DNA of 39,547 nt from Priapulus caudatus (GCF_000485595.1 NW_014577082.1:73653-113199), one strand, 5' to 3'. Positions 10,073 through 21,098 are shown, numbered from the stretch's first letter. Translations and numbers: made by a program. Notes: a model not told the origin generated them from the sequence alone.

Positions 10073-12060
10073 GTCAGTATCTAATCACGTTGGCGCCGAT
10101 ACATTCGATCAAGTGCTCGGCCGTAAATTAACTTTCAGTGTACTTTAGAATTATTTGTAATTACGGAGGTGATATCGCTGAGCTAAGTCTCTGATTTCAC
10201 AGATAACATGCATTCGCGTGACGCCTAGTGTAATCATAGTAGATACGTTAGTCATAGTAAGTAATCTAGACTACAGCTCTCTGTCGCGTCGAAAGGTTGG
10301 CTTCTGCTTAACATCGCAGAGACGATTCCCGAGCCTGTACTAAAAGGAAACTGTACGGCTAAATGTCTTTACTTACTTGGATGCATCCAGGCTTATTGGC
10401 CATCATCGCACATTTGTTGTGATCCCAATGCATTGTTATCGTTTAGGACTAGTTGTTCGCTTGTGTTCTGATAAGGATCTTAGGCGGCGTGTATGAAACG
10501 GCTGCGAAAGCTAGTCTAAGGTATCTCCACAACGCGGTGCGATGGATGTTATTTTTGGACTCCTTTGCGGGAGCCTTTAATAAACCAAAAACGCTACCAA
10601 CCAGAAATTCAGCGGTAGCGTGAGTCGAGTGTACACATGTTGATGTCGCGACACATCAGCTTTAAGATACACAACAGTATTCGGCATTCGGTGTGCTAGT
10701 GTGTTATGCCAGTGGAATTATATAGTTGACTGGCGTATTAAGCGGTTGTCTACAATTGCGTCTATGAGATAAAATGCGTAAATATTCGCGAGAAATTGCT
10801 AGCAAATGTGAGAATCATCGCGGTTTCCTAACAGCGTTTGTGTTTTACAGGACAAGCGAATAAGTGTCGGACATCTTCACGAATAAGACCTCATTTTGTA
10901 ACGCGTCATGTTGAGTAGTTTCTACACTCAAGAGCGAAACACTTTACAATGGTATATTTATGAAGATGTACGCTGCAGGAAGAGTATCGAGATGAGCCGA
11001 TAAATCGGCATATTATCAAAGTGCGTGCATATTTGCCGCTATACGCCTATTCGCATTGCTTAGCACAAACACTAGTTCACAAGCCGCTAACAAACCGTGA
11101 CGGTTTTCGTACGCGCTAGTGAAAAGCATGATTAATAATGTGCGACGGTAGAACGGTTCGATAGATAGTTTAATAAAGTCTGATACAAATTAGCTAGTTT
11201 AACCTTTCTCGATTTTACGCCGAGCCCTTTTGTCCGTTTGCACTCATGTCTTTTTAAAACGCATTAGCAGTGAATATGAGTAGAAACACAAATTCCCTAT
11301 TGATTTCGAATGAAATTCTTCTTAGTTTGCTAATTCCTATCGCGCTTCATTTATACTTATGTTGATACAGGTGCTTGAATTAACGAGCCCGTGTGCACTG
11401 CCCTCATAACATGACGATATATTTTATGCCTCGCATCATCTACATATTATACCTATCCCAAGGAGTTTGATTTGGTAACATAATAACTTAGCCCTTCCAG
11501 TTAGTATTAGAAATTTGGCTTTCGCATTCCTTCACCGCACCAAGCGCTTTCAATCTCATGACTAGCTTCTCATCATTCTATCTCTCACTCGCCTGATTTT
11601 TATACTTCCTCGCGCCGGCCGTTCTCTCCCCGGTTGTACATTTCTCTCTTCCTCTTCTTCTCTGATTGTCTTATCGTAGCATGTCGTCACCGGCGCGAGC
11701 CCGTGTCGTGGTGTCGCCTTTTAGTGCTGACTATAACTTTTCGATCAATGAGTGCGATACTTAGCGTGCGCCCACGCTTTGTGAGCCCGTCCTACATTCT
11801 CACATCTGCACGTCTTTAGTCGTGTCATCATCACATCAACACATCGTTTGCGTCACTTCCATCTTGTAATCTTGAGGATGTTGGTGGATCTATTATTCAG
11901 GTAATTTCCTCTTGGTACGTTTTTGCTACACGGTGCCGTTTGATAGTTTAAGTAGCTGAGTGTGGAGATTGCAGTTCGAACTAGTGGCGCCGCGCCATAC
12001 AATTAGCATCTCATATCGCTACCGCCGCCAAGTGCAAGAGACTTTTTTGGGGTTTATGCC
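10073..12060. repeat. Gelsolin 3' region, copy A
   Basis: Sequence after the last large exon, repeated at 25945-27660 and, for its first ~1.3 kb, at 29179-30480. It contains a possible tiny terminal exon (GACAAGCGAATAA from 10851, frame unclear here) and AATAAA at 11172-11177. Copy A carries extra bases relative to the others. It ends at a GCAAGAGACTTTTTTGGGG tract, where the composite element's flank begins. Confidence 0.75.
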
Positions 12061-12082
12061 TGGTAAACAGTACACTATGAAA

Positions 12083-12154
12083 GCTAAAAAATAAAATAAA
12101 ATGAAATTTACTTTTAAAACTATTGTAGTATATTAGTTTTAGTTCTTTATTCTT
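12083..12154 (+). repeat. Left ~73-bp direct repeat
   Basis: The A/T-rich block matches 17400-17474 in the same orientation, with shared AAATTTACTT, ACTATTGT and TTAGTTCTTT words. It sits just outside the inverted repeat. Confidence 0.7.
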
Positions 12155-12249
12155 AGTGAGTGTCCCTGTGACTCCGAAGCCCAGAGACCCCCCAATATTT
12201 ACCTGCCGCCACGCGGGCCATACCTAATACAGAGTGCGCAGTATATCTC

Positions 12250-12900
12250 ATTTGTGATTTTTTAGCAAGACTATATATCCCTACGATATTGAAACCAAAG
12301 GGTGATAGCAAAGCGTGATAGATTCTCTTCGAGACCATCTTTTGGTCCTGCTGTCTATCATGCGACTATCAGTCCGTATCACCCTCGTCTTCGCCTTTGC
12401 CCAAAAATACTGTAAGATGTGGGTAAAATTCGCAATAAAATTTATCTTTATAATTAAGGAACTCACATTATCCTGCCTCATTAATTTGCCTAATATCATT
12501 GCTCAGAGTAGCAACCTAATATGAAGTAATAGCCTTATCTATGAGAACAGTTTGATCGGGCCGCTTATTTGCTCAAAATTTTCGATATAAATGACCAAAA
12601 ATATCGGTGTACACCTCTTAGTTGATCAAGAACTGGACTATAGACATCGCTTTGACTTCAAAATCACATTGCACGTTTTCTGTCAATAATTCACAAGCTG
12701 AAAACGCCCAGCACAAGTAACATATTACCCGGCCATCAAAAAACTTCACAAGGACCATTCTATGCCATATGCGGAAAATTATTCTCATTACTGTTCGTAA
12801 TATCTGCGCGTGGTTGTTTGGTGGCACATATCTTCGGGCAAAGTTTCAACCATACCCCCTAATTTGATAGTTTCGGGAACACAAACTTCAGCATGGTGTG
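12250..12900 (-). repeat. Left inverted repeat (diverged)
   Basis: The reverse complement aligns along most of its length with 16800-17370. Landmarks on the minus strand are GCCCGAAGATATGTGCC (16800 copy: GCCGAAGATATGTGCC), GACAGAAAACGTGCAATG and TTTTGGGCAAAGGCGAAGA. A third relative is at 31255-31990 in this orientation. Confidence 0.7.
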
Positions 12901-13424
12901 TGTCAACATTCTTCGTAGCGCCCGATTTTTACAGCCTTTCATTTACGGGTTACTTACGCGATCGCGGCGTTGACTGCTATTCCCCATGCCTAGGTATGTA
13001 ACATCAGCGTTACATGTTATCATTTCACCCAATACACAGTGGTCAAACAATTGCTCCACACTACCGGCTTTCATGCATCAATTAGTCCTATGCCTTCTTA
13101 TCATTAACAACTGATTCCGTCCATCCGATTAATACTAGTAAGCCTCTGTTCTTTAAGTATATCTCGCACATGCTGTTATACCCCAGTCAATTTTTAACAA
13201 GTGCCCTGCCTTCTGCTAACCATATATTCTACATTTAGTTTGACTTTATATACACCCAGTTAATTTGCGGTTTAACACAATTTGACACAGGAATTACAGG
13301 CCACTTGAATTAAACACAGGACTAAGATCTACCTTATCGGTCTGCGTAAAAACATCCCGGCAACACGTGGTTCCTTTTAGCGATGCCGCAGGCATATTTT
13401 TGCCTCAGATTCCGTATTCTTGCC
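12901..13424. other. Element interior without recognised features
   Basis: Lies between the left inverted repeat and the end of the decayed minus-strand ORF. No coding signal or repeat is recognised. Confidence 0.4.
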
Positions 13425-15960
13425 TCCTCGCTCACCTATGAATCATCTTCGTCGCAGACTGTTCAGTTGTCTGACCCGTCAGACAATGGCTGATTGTCGC
13501 CGAGACAGCAAGCCGCGAAGTTTACACATGCCTGTAACATTCAGTCCACTGGCAATGTACGCACACAATTTGGTAGCTTGCAAGCCTCCTGGAACAATTA
13601 CAGGCGCCACATCAAATCCAGAGAGCCTGCACGGATGCTAGGCTGTCCACTCATCCAGTCCACAAGCCAGTAGTCTGTTTCATCCTGATCATCCCAGTTT
13701 CCATCCCTTTCCAAGCTGGGCTGGGCGTCATTGGTGTGCCTCTGAAGCGCTTCGTTTCCAAATTAGCTGTCTGGTAATGGCTCGCCTGTACGTGTTTTCG
13801 GAAGAGTCATTGCCATGGAGCAATTGGTGGCCTCTCAATCTCCCCCGTGTGCTTCGGCACAGAATAAGATCCGTCCTATCGAGCGCGCCTAGTGTCTCTT
13901 TGTACCAGACGTGGATGCATTATACGGCATGGCACTGTGATATTCTCCAGCTTATCCATAAGCCTCATCAGGCCACATTCCAATTCTTGCCCCAACGCGC
14001 GCACGCGAACGTTTCTTGCAGACCTCTTTGCTAGACCTTAGAGCATTTTAAGCGCCGTGCCCCCTAGCTTATGCCTTTGCCTGCAAATGCTGCGCTAATC
14101 AGTGCTTGCCCAACCCCTTGCTAGTAGAAGGCATGCAGTTCGCGCTATAACGTCCATAACACAACATGCTGCCGCCCACTGAAGGCTGCGCGATATTTTG
14201 CGTCTAATGGTTCAATGATTGCGTCTCCGATCATCTGATAGCCCACAGCAAAACAATCGACGTGACTTGGCATGTTTCTGCAGTATGGGCAAAAACCGTG
14301 CAAGGACACCCATGATGGACTTACCGTCGACAGTAGACGCCCCGAGGCCGACGCAGGATGCAGACTCGCCGACGCCGGTGGTCACTGCGAAGCCTAGCAG
14401 TTACACGAGACCTGCCCTGGATACTCCAGTCTGCTGCCCGCAGCATGCCAGCAGCAGTGAAGGTAAGCCAGTCGACCATCTGCTTCCTCGTGGTGTTACT
14501 TATGAAGCCTCTGAAGCAACCTCCTGGTTTCCTTTCCGTGGCCGATTTTGTAACACTTGTTTTCAGTTGTTACAAATAGCTAAGACCTTTCCATTAGATT
14601 GCTTGGTGTAACTCTGGTTTACTCATTCGCTCACCAGCAAATGGAAAAATGGAGGATAGACTTATTCCCACGATGGCTGCAAGAAGCTTCTTCATTGCCT
14701 TACATTTGCGATGCTGTGATGTTTTTAAAGCTTCAGGCCCAACGTTGCCTCTCCTCTAGGCCGCGAGCCGTTTCACACGGGTGTCTACACTGTGATTGGA
14801 AGTGCTAAGTTTCTTGCTGTAGGGCCCCCGGACTGTCTACCTTACCACTAGTGCCTGCGCTCATCATTCAGGGCCAGGGGACAAAACAAACTGCGCAATT
14901 TACCTCCAAAACGCTTGACTTGATCCCCTTCACGCCTTCTGGATTATGCTCATTCCATCTATTAGGTTGCTCCTCAGAATGCCACTGCAGCGCAGCAGTC
15001 TGTCGACGCCTGCGGGCATTCTTTTGTCCTGACGCACAGCTAGCAAAGCAGCCCTGTCAGTTGCTTTTACAGGTGCAAGGACCTTCTAGGTGTGCCAGTG
15101 CCCCATGGTAATAGACCATAGAGGCAATGGATAGTACATTCAGCCATTTTGCAGATTTATCGGTACCTGTAGCCATCACAATGAGCCGACCAACAACAAT
15201 TGCTCTGTCATCTTGAAAGCAATCACGGCCCACTCTGCCACTCATCTGACTTTTTTTGCTTCTTGCATCAAATTGCCTGATGGTCTCAGTTTGTTCAGAT
15301 TCTGTCATTGGGAATCATGAAAGGCGTGTCCCTTGCCTTGGCGTGTGGGTCTTCTCCGCTCAGCGAGTTCTCTCAGCTTTGAAGTCGACGGGCACCGGCC
15401 GGTTGTCTCTGAGAAAGAGCATTGAACTCCAATGTCTCTGGCATTCTTCAAACATCCGTAGCAAGTGATCATGGGGGCTTTTTGCCTGTCGGAGATACTG
15501 ATAATGTCTCGTGGCGCCTCTTCAAATGGATTACCTAGCTTTCACCGATGTACGAATGTAGATAACATCTGCCTAAATTCCTTCGCTCGACACGCGTCTG
15601 CATGCAGGTCACGCATGTGGAACATCTGTTTGTTCGTAGATGGAACCTTGATCCATCTCATGTACCACTTTCCCTTCATCTTGACCAAGAAAGCGGCTTC
15701 CTCCTCCTGCGCTGTTCCAAGTAATGTAATAGCACTATGAGAGCGGACTTCTGTCTCCCTGATTTCAGACTAACCCTTAGATATGGCGTCGCCTTCCCCT
15801 TTGGCAAGGGTCACCTGTCTTGGTTGTGAGTCGCGTGTAAGGTTCCACCTAGTCGGTATACTGCCGTAATCCTTACTATTCGCTGCTTTGTGTTTTTGAG
15901 ACCGGTGCGAATGATGCCCGTTCAAAGTGTACTTGCTGCCATCAGAGATAGTTGCAACAG
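13425..15960 (-). pseudogene. Decayed ORF of a repetitive Cys-rich-tailed protein family
   Basis: Minus-strand coding remnants in consistent order with several stops and frameshifts. From the N-terminal side: GSKYTLNGHHSHRSQK (near 15900), KMKGKWYMRWIKVPS (near 15660), GRDCFQDDRAIVVGRL (near 15200), LIDGMSIIQKA (near 14940), FRGFISNTTRKQMVDWLT (near 14500), WDDQDETDYWLVDWMSGQP (near 13665) and a tail with CKLPNC and GDNQPLSDGSDN (near 13450-13580). A central 'IDGM..', a late 'DWM.GQP' and a C-terminal Cys-rich tail with an acidic end recall a multi-copy uncharacterised protein family common in marine-invertebrate annotations. Its biochemical role is unknown to me. Its place inside the inverted repeats suggests it was the element's own gene, or was carried by it. 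Confidence 0.5.
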
Positions 15961-16429
15961 AGAAGACAACACCTCAAAGAAACGCCCTGCGTAACACAGC
16001 CTGGATGATTTGGGCTGCCAGACTTCTTGCGTCATCTCAGCCCATACATACGGCTGGTAGGTATCGCTTGCCATAGTTAAAATCGATCGTATTGCCAAAA
16101 CACCCGGGGATCAATGTTACCGTGGCGATAAGCAACAGAGATTGCAATACGCCAATTCCTTCTTGCGCAGCTACGCAGCAGGGCAAGCAAGACCGTTTTC
16201 AACGTATTCGTCCTCACATAGATCATCCAACAGAGCGCGAGAGTTCTCCGTTTTCATGCGAAGCATCAGTCTGAGACATCTCGTTTCCAGTGGCTGACTA
16301 ACTCCGGATGTATTTGGAGGTTGCCAGAAGACTGTCAAATTTCTGTTGTCACAAATGTTCGACCAAATCAGCTTACTTCTTCTGACACAACGACGTTATG
16401 TCTGCTTTTTACTTCTGCGTTGTTTTTTC

Positions 16430-16760
16430 TCAACCCTTGGATATGAATGCCTTCCATGCTAGTTCTCCATGAATGCTCATACACAAACTTGTGCACAATA
16501 CCACTGCTCGCGTTGCTACATCTTCCCAGAATAACACCCTGCGCAAGTGAGCCATTCGGGTGCTGAAATGATTGACAGAAACGTGCAATGTTGGAATATT
16601 TTGCAAGCTCAAAGCGATTTCGGCCACTTTTTCAACTAAATTTATACTATTTTTAGTCATTATACTCACAAAACCTAGTGTGGAGCAATTTTTGCATGGT
16701 ATTGGAAAATACATTAACTGTATCAATATTACATACTTACCATTGGATACATAGCTAATA
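16430..16760 (+). repeat. Partial extra copy of the inverted-repeat sequence
   Basis: It shares ACAGAAACGTGCAATG, then an ATATTTTG and CTCAAAGCGATTTCGGCC series, with 16990-17070. It is a tandem partial duplicate about 430 bp upstream of the right inverted repeat. Confidence 0.6.
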
Positions 16761-16799
16761 CCGCAAAAAACCTTAAACCAAAAACCTAAAATCGTTCAA

Positions 16800-17370
16800 A
16801 ATCTATGCTTTTGTCCCAAATATTGAGCAATTAGGAGGCATAGGTTGCAATTTTGCCGAAGATATGTGCCGCAAACAACCACCATATTACAACAGTAATA
16901 ATATATATCTCCAATGCGACGCTGGGTCTTATGTCTAAGATTTTTCGAATGCACCGAGCTAATATGTTACTCGCGGCGAGTTTTCATTGTCGTGGCAATT
17001 ATTGCACAGAAACCGTGCAATGCCTGTATATTTTGAACTCAAAGCCATTTCGGCCTACTTTCATTCACACCCCTAAATTTTAACATATTCTTTAGATCAT
17101 TATATCAAAACTTTGCAAATAACCCCCAAACCAAATGCTTCTATCATTTATCTATTACTATATTAGTGCATCCAGGTGCAACATGATTGGCCACCTGGGT
17201 CCTTAAAAAAAATAACCTTTATTCACCAATTTTACCAAACTAACACTATTTTGGCCGAAGCCAAAGAGAGCGGGTACTATATCACTATTTTCGCGGTGAG
17301 TGCCGTAAACACAAGACAAAATGGTCGAGAGCTTCCCCCTACACTGCTATCCACATTCTTTTTCATATCT
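16800..17370 (+). repeat. Right inverted repeat (diverged)
   Basis: Aligns with the reverse complement of 12250-12900 through words such as GCCGAAGATATGTGCC, ACAGAAACCGTGCAATG, CAAAGCCATTTCGGCC and TTTTGGCCGAAGCCAAAGAG. Divergence is high, with many indels. Confidence 0.7.
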
Positions 17371-17399
17371 CATGCGGACAGTGACCTTATCCTCGCACC

Positions 17400-17474
17400 C
17401 CTAAAAATAAAATAAAAATAAAATTTACTTAAACTATTGTGGTCTTTGTTTTAGTTCTTTAATTTCTTTATTTA
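17400..17474 (+). repeat. Right ~73-bp direct repeat
   Basis: Same-orientation partner of 12083-12154. It reads CTAAAAATAAAATAAAAATA, then AAATTTACTT, ACTATTGTGG and TTTAGTTCTTTA. Confidence 0.7.
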
Positions 17475-18615
17475 GAAAACATTGAGTATATGCACTTTAC
17501 AAAGTATTTTCCACTAGTATGAAGCGAATTGAATGTAGAAATGTGTCGCGGCTTAGTTGGACGTTTATAAAGAAAAAAAATGCATTAAATAAATAGGCGT
17601 ATACACTTTATAATATATGCGAAGCCAAGTAAAAACTGTCACCGTAACACTGTGTCATGTGTCAATCTTCTGGAACTAGTATTTCTACAGTACTGAAAAC
17701 TACGTTGGAAAGTGATTAGAATTAAAAGTATTCGAGAAATCAAATAACATCAAAGGGCATATAATTTACTTTAGCAGTTACTGCATCCTCGTACTGCCCA
17801 ATGAAATTTGAATCTGTACACTGCACTCTCGCATAACTTGTAGAACTCGCGTCCTTATATAGTAGCCAGACTAGATCACACTTAATCACCGTTGGTCATT
17901 ACAGTTAGAGATGAATCAAAGAAGTTGACATCTATTTCTTGTCCGATTGAAACACTACCAAAAGGAAATGATGTTATCTGAATAATTGCGCGTTTAAGAT
18001 TGACTGAGACGTTCACTGACTGCCGCATGCACCCAGAGTGCATGAATTCTGTATATAATGACGTTAATCGGCCAGTTGGGTGCAGTCAAAGCTGCATCGA
18101 ATCGACGGCATACATCTTGTCTGGGCAAAGCGACCATGATTTATGTTCTGTCGGAGCAGAAATAGGCGTCAAGTGTAACACAAATGTCACTCCTCGTATT
18201 TTCGGGAATTCGTCTCACGCCCCCGTGAGTCACACGTTTCAGCACTGCGATTTCACTCAGACTATAGTAACCACGTCGTTTGAGACGTGCGCTGTACTCA
18301 GCCTAAGTAAACTATAAATAAAGCCTAAGTAAACCTAAGTAAAGCCTAAGTAAAGTAAAAGTATCGAAACTGTACTACTGGCATGCTGCATGCTAGTAGT
18401 GAGAATCGCCAACGAAACTAAATTAATGATTACTATCTGCTGGTGCACAGGTCACGCATTATGCATTTCTAGTTTCGGCAAACGTTTCATGCATGTTTAT
18501 CGATAATGCATACATTTTAATTAGGAGATCGAGCATGTTAAAAATTCCGTTTTATTCACTTTATATTAATTATTTTCGATAAAAATGTCTGGCCATAGCT
18601 AACAAATACTTGCAG
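17475..18615. other. Unassigned stretch
   Basis: AT-rich sequence. A short imperfect tandem repeat of CCTAAGTAAA(G) lies at about 18300-18356. No gene, RNA or known element is seen. Confidence 0.5.
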
Positions 18616-18660
18616 TGGATTATCCACAAGTTCACAATGATGACGATAGATAACTATATA
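18616..18660 (+). pseudogene. Possible decayed gelsolin repeat 4 exon fragment
   Basis: After a TTGCAG acceptor-like site the frame reads WIIHKFTMMTIDNY, close to WRIHKFKMVPLEPDQY of the exon at 3102. The DNA shares ATCCACAAGTTCA exactly. Similarity is lost after ~15 codons, where a hAT-like end begins. It could be a remnant of a duplicated gene copy or chance. Confidence 0.25.
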
Positions 18661-18666
18661 GCATTG

Positions 18667-18850
18667 CAGGGGCGTAGCCAGGATTTTCAAAGTTGTAGGC
18701 ACGACTATCTGAGCGGAGCGCGCAGCCAGGGTTGCGCGGAGCGTAGCAATAAAATTTTTGGTTTTTACAAACCCCCAGATGGCAGGAAACGGCCTTGCAC
18801 CCGAGTGTTCATTCTGGTTCCTGGCCTCTTGCTAACGCTTTGAAGATCAG
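18667..18850 (+). mobile_element. hAT-like non-autonomous element fragment
   Basis: It starts CAGGGGCGTAGCCAGGATTT, a terminal motif typical of hAT-type MITEs in invertebrates. GCGGAGCGCGCAGCCAGG and an AACCCCCAG tract follow, as often seen in these elements. No matching opposite terminus (CTGGCTACGCCCCTG) is present nearby, so it is truncated; the right edge is approximate. Confidence 0.5.
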
Positions 18851-19928
18851 CCTTCATTCAATATAAGTTAAACAGCAAAAAACAAACAACTTAAAATAGG
18901 GTTTATGCGAAGTCGGAGTTTAAAATGTTAAAAAACTGACAAGATCGATCTATAGTCCTTTTCGAGCGCGGTAGAGAGTGTTGAATGACAACGGCGTCAA
19001 TACGCGACTAGAAATGACGAGCCTAGATGACAGAAGAATAGGTCACACTAATTTAGCCATATTCTGCTACGCTTCAGTTTTCAATAAGTTTTTCGCTGTC
19101 AGACTCATTAAAACTGTCCAGCAAGCTTCGTGGGATATGGAATTATGTTTTTAAAAAAAAGAAGATACTTGCAAAAAAGGTGTTAGGCCTGACAGTCTAC
19201 ATACTGGGTACGCCCTGGCATTGGCTTTATCTTATAATAAAAATGTGTGCAAAGGGTAATGAAATAGAAATATGTACACCCAAACGTATAATTTGCGGGA
19301 CTCTCTTACAATCTACAGAATATGTTTGCTTCTCCCTAAAAGGTGGCGCTGCAATCGCGTTGGTAAGAGGAAAGCTAACAAGTGCAGTCATTCGACGTTC
19401 CAAAGCACAACATTACTTGTGTTTGTCACGTTTTTCTAATAACATGTGATTTGAGTCTTATTTCGAAATACCCAGGTCAGCATGGTGTTGGTGTTTACAC
19501 CATATGCTGGTGTCGGCATATCTGTACTTTCGGATCGAGCAAGGTTTTTATCTGTGAAGACGGTGCGACTGACAGAAATCTGAATAATAAGGACAAGGAC
19601 ACGGATGCAAAAAACGATCAGAGAATGACTCTTCTGGTAGTACTAGCCGTTCTTCGGCCACCACGACCAGCATCGGACTGCAGTATCCCGAGTATGGTGT
19701 GACGGTATTGCGACAAGGAAAAATCAGCAATGGACATGTAGACCCTGTTCGACAGCAGAGGAATTCCCGCACTAGTATAGCCTTGGTAAGGTTATTATCG
19801 CGGCGTCACATACCCCTTAGATAGACGGCTGAGGAGTTACTATGTTCAAGCATACGATGAAACTATGGGTCACATAAAACCAATGTCATTTACATCAATA
19901 TAAATATAATATTATATCAAATATAATA
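18851..19928. other. Unassigned stretch
   Basis: AT-rich sequence with short chance open frames only. Neither a splice-bounded exon nor a repeat stands out. Confidence 0.45.
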
Positions 19929-20022
19929 GGTTAAGGGTTATGGTTAGGCGTTATTGTTAGGTGTTAGAGGTTCAGGGTTAGGGTTAGAATAGGGTGGAAT
20001 AGTTTAGGGTTAGGGTTAGGCA
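19929..20022 (+). repeat. Interstitial telomere-like TTAGGG tract
   Basis: Degenerate units of (G)GGTTAG, including TTAGGGTTAGGGTTAGG near 20013, lie just before the small inverted-repeat element. Complementary CCCTAA units lie at 20200-20262 inside that element. Units are imperfect and flanked by ordinary DNA on both sides. Confidence 0.85.
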
Positions 20023-20062
20023 CATTGTTTTATTGGGACCATTGTCCTCCTATCCTTGGGCC

Positions 20063-20350
20063 GATCTATGTCCCCAGGGGTACTGCCGGAAGGTACCCTG
20101 GGTACGGTCTGGTACACTGGAACGTACCCTGGTACTATCTAATATGGCGGACCGTACCTCGCCTACTCCACTAACGAGTCTAGGGAGTCACCTACGCCTA
20201 CTCCCTAACACTAACCCTATCCCTAATCCTAACCCTAACCCTAATCCTAACCCTAACCATATCAAAAAGTGACCAGGGTACGTTCCGGTATACCGGACCG
20301 TACCCAGGGTACGTTCCGGCAGTACCCTGGGGGACATAGACCCTATGAGC
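20063..20350 (+). mobile_element. Small inverted-repeat element, copy 1
   Basis: A ~288-bp unit with long imperfect terminal inverted repeats: left ATCTATGTCCCCAGGGGTAC, right CAGTACCCTGGGGGACATAG followed by ACCCTATGAGC. Inside are further GGTACGTTCC/GGAACGTACC pairs and a CCCTAA-rich block. It is the reverse complement of copy 2. No coding capacity; non-autonomous. Confidence 0.75.
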
Positions 20351-20392
20351 CCTAATAACCGTACTGCTTTTATTAGTCTATTATGTATCACT

Positions 20393-21098
20393 AGGCCTAG
20401 GTCACAGGCACTTGGGACAGAGTCAGTAAAGCTCATAGGGTCTATGTACCCCAGGGTACTGCCGGAACGTACCCTGGGTACGGTTTGGTATACCTGAACG
20501 TACCCTGGTAACTATTTGATATGGTTAGGGTTAGGGAGTAGGCGTAGGCGACACTCTAGACTCGTTAGTGGAGTAGGCGAGGTACGGTCCGGCATATTAG
20601 ATAGTACCAGGGTACATTCCGGTATACCGGATCGTACCCAGGGTACGTTCCGGCAGTACCCTGGGGGACATAGACCCTCTCAGCGTCAGTAAAAACTGAA
20701 AATAATATGAACGCACATTCACAAATAGGCTCTACTACCGTACCTCTCAATTACAGTTCCACTGTTGTGTCACTGTATATCAACTTTCCTTCATAAAAAC
20801 TAACGCCGAATGCTCCCGCACTCGCTGCTGCGAGTGTGCTGTGTCGCCATGATATATATAAAGTACTTATTATACTTACAACTTTATATATTATTATCAT
20901 GGCGACACAGCACACTCGCAGCGGCAAGTGCGGGAGCGTTCGGCGTTAGTTTTTATGAAGGAAAGTTGATGTACAGTGACACAACAGTGGAACTGTAATT
21001 GAGAGGTACGGTAGTAGGGCCTATTTGTGAATGTGCGTTCATATTATTTTCAGTTTTTACTGACTCTGTCCCAAGTGCCTGTGGCCTAGGTCACTGCT
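20393..21098. repeat. Long palindrome with interrupted left arm
   Basis: Left arm pieces 20393-20430 and 20685-20850 pair with 20899-21098. Examples are AACGCCGAATGCTCCCGCAC against GTGCGGGAGCGTTCGGCGTT, and GTCGCCAT against ATGGCGAC at the centre. The loop (20851-20898) is AT-rich. Arms are about 200 bp and >90% matched by eye, suggesting recent formation or a fold-back element. The right arm begins the block repeated after the N gap. Confidence 0.8.
20431..20684 (-). mobile_element. Small inverted-repeat element, copy 2, with 9-bp target duplication
   Basis: It starts GCTCATAGGGTCTATGTACC and ends GGGGGACATAGACCCTCTCA-GC. It is flanked by GTCAGTAAA at 20422-20430 and again at 20685-20693. 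Its interior matches the reverse complement of copy 1, including GGAGTAGGCGTAGGCG and the TTAGGG units. It interrupts the left arm of a palindrome; the right arm keeps the uninterrupted site TTTACTGAC (21056-21064). Confidence 0.8.

Larger units (their letters stand above)
1158..10862 (+). other. Gelsolin/villin-family actin-binding protein gene (5'-incomplete)
   Basis: Gene span assembled by splice logic. Nine clean exons from 1158 to 6264 give 356 in-frame codons; four more (8700, 9125, 9381, 9941) supply repeat 6. Gelsolin-family proteins bind, sever and cap actin filaments in a Ca2+-dependent way, through three or six ~120-residue repeats. Seen here in order are the end of repeat 3 (DCFILDSGKSGIFVWIGK), the repeat 3-4 linker (YPGWTPVTRVIDGAEP), repeat 4 (VEIWRIHKFKMV, then YIIYFWQGKESSQDEKA), repeat 5 (TRLFHVRGSTETNTRALQ, then PEEFWICLGG) and repeat 6 (DLDGDDVMILDSGADE, IYIWVGKGSTNEERKK, EIKQGHEPDTFVGYFESW). 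No villin headpiece is visible, so a six-repeat gelsolin is the likelier class; villin or a related protein is not excluded. The start lies outside the window. The repeat 6 exons here are broken by small indels that look like sequencing errors, since copies B and C read correctly at several of these places. Confidence 0.9.
12083..17475. mobile_element. Composite inverted-repeat element with decayed ORF
   Basis: A ~5.4-kb unit interpreted as an old transposon-like insertion. From outside inward it has: direct repeats of about 73 bp (12083-12154 and 17400-17474, both opening CTAAAAATAAAATAAAA and containing TTAGTTCTTTA-like text); diverged inverted repeats (12250-12900 against 16800-17370); and a minus-strand decayed reading frame at 13425-15960. 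A further partial inverted-repeat copy lies at 16430-16760. The terminal chemistry and superfamily are not identifiable by eye. A chance nesting of two separate repeats is the alternative. Confidence 0.55.

Noticed and set aside
14219-14611. 130-codon plus-strand open frame
   Set aside because: Lies opposite the decayed minus-strand ORF, whose fragments carry the recognisable motifs.
19929-20262. Chromosome end
   Set aside because: The TTAGGG units are short, imperfect, occur in both orientations and are flanked by ordinary sequence.
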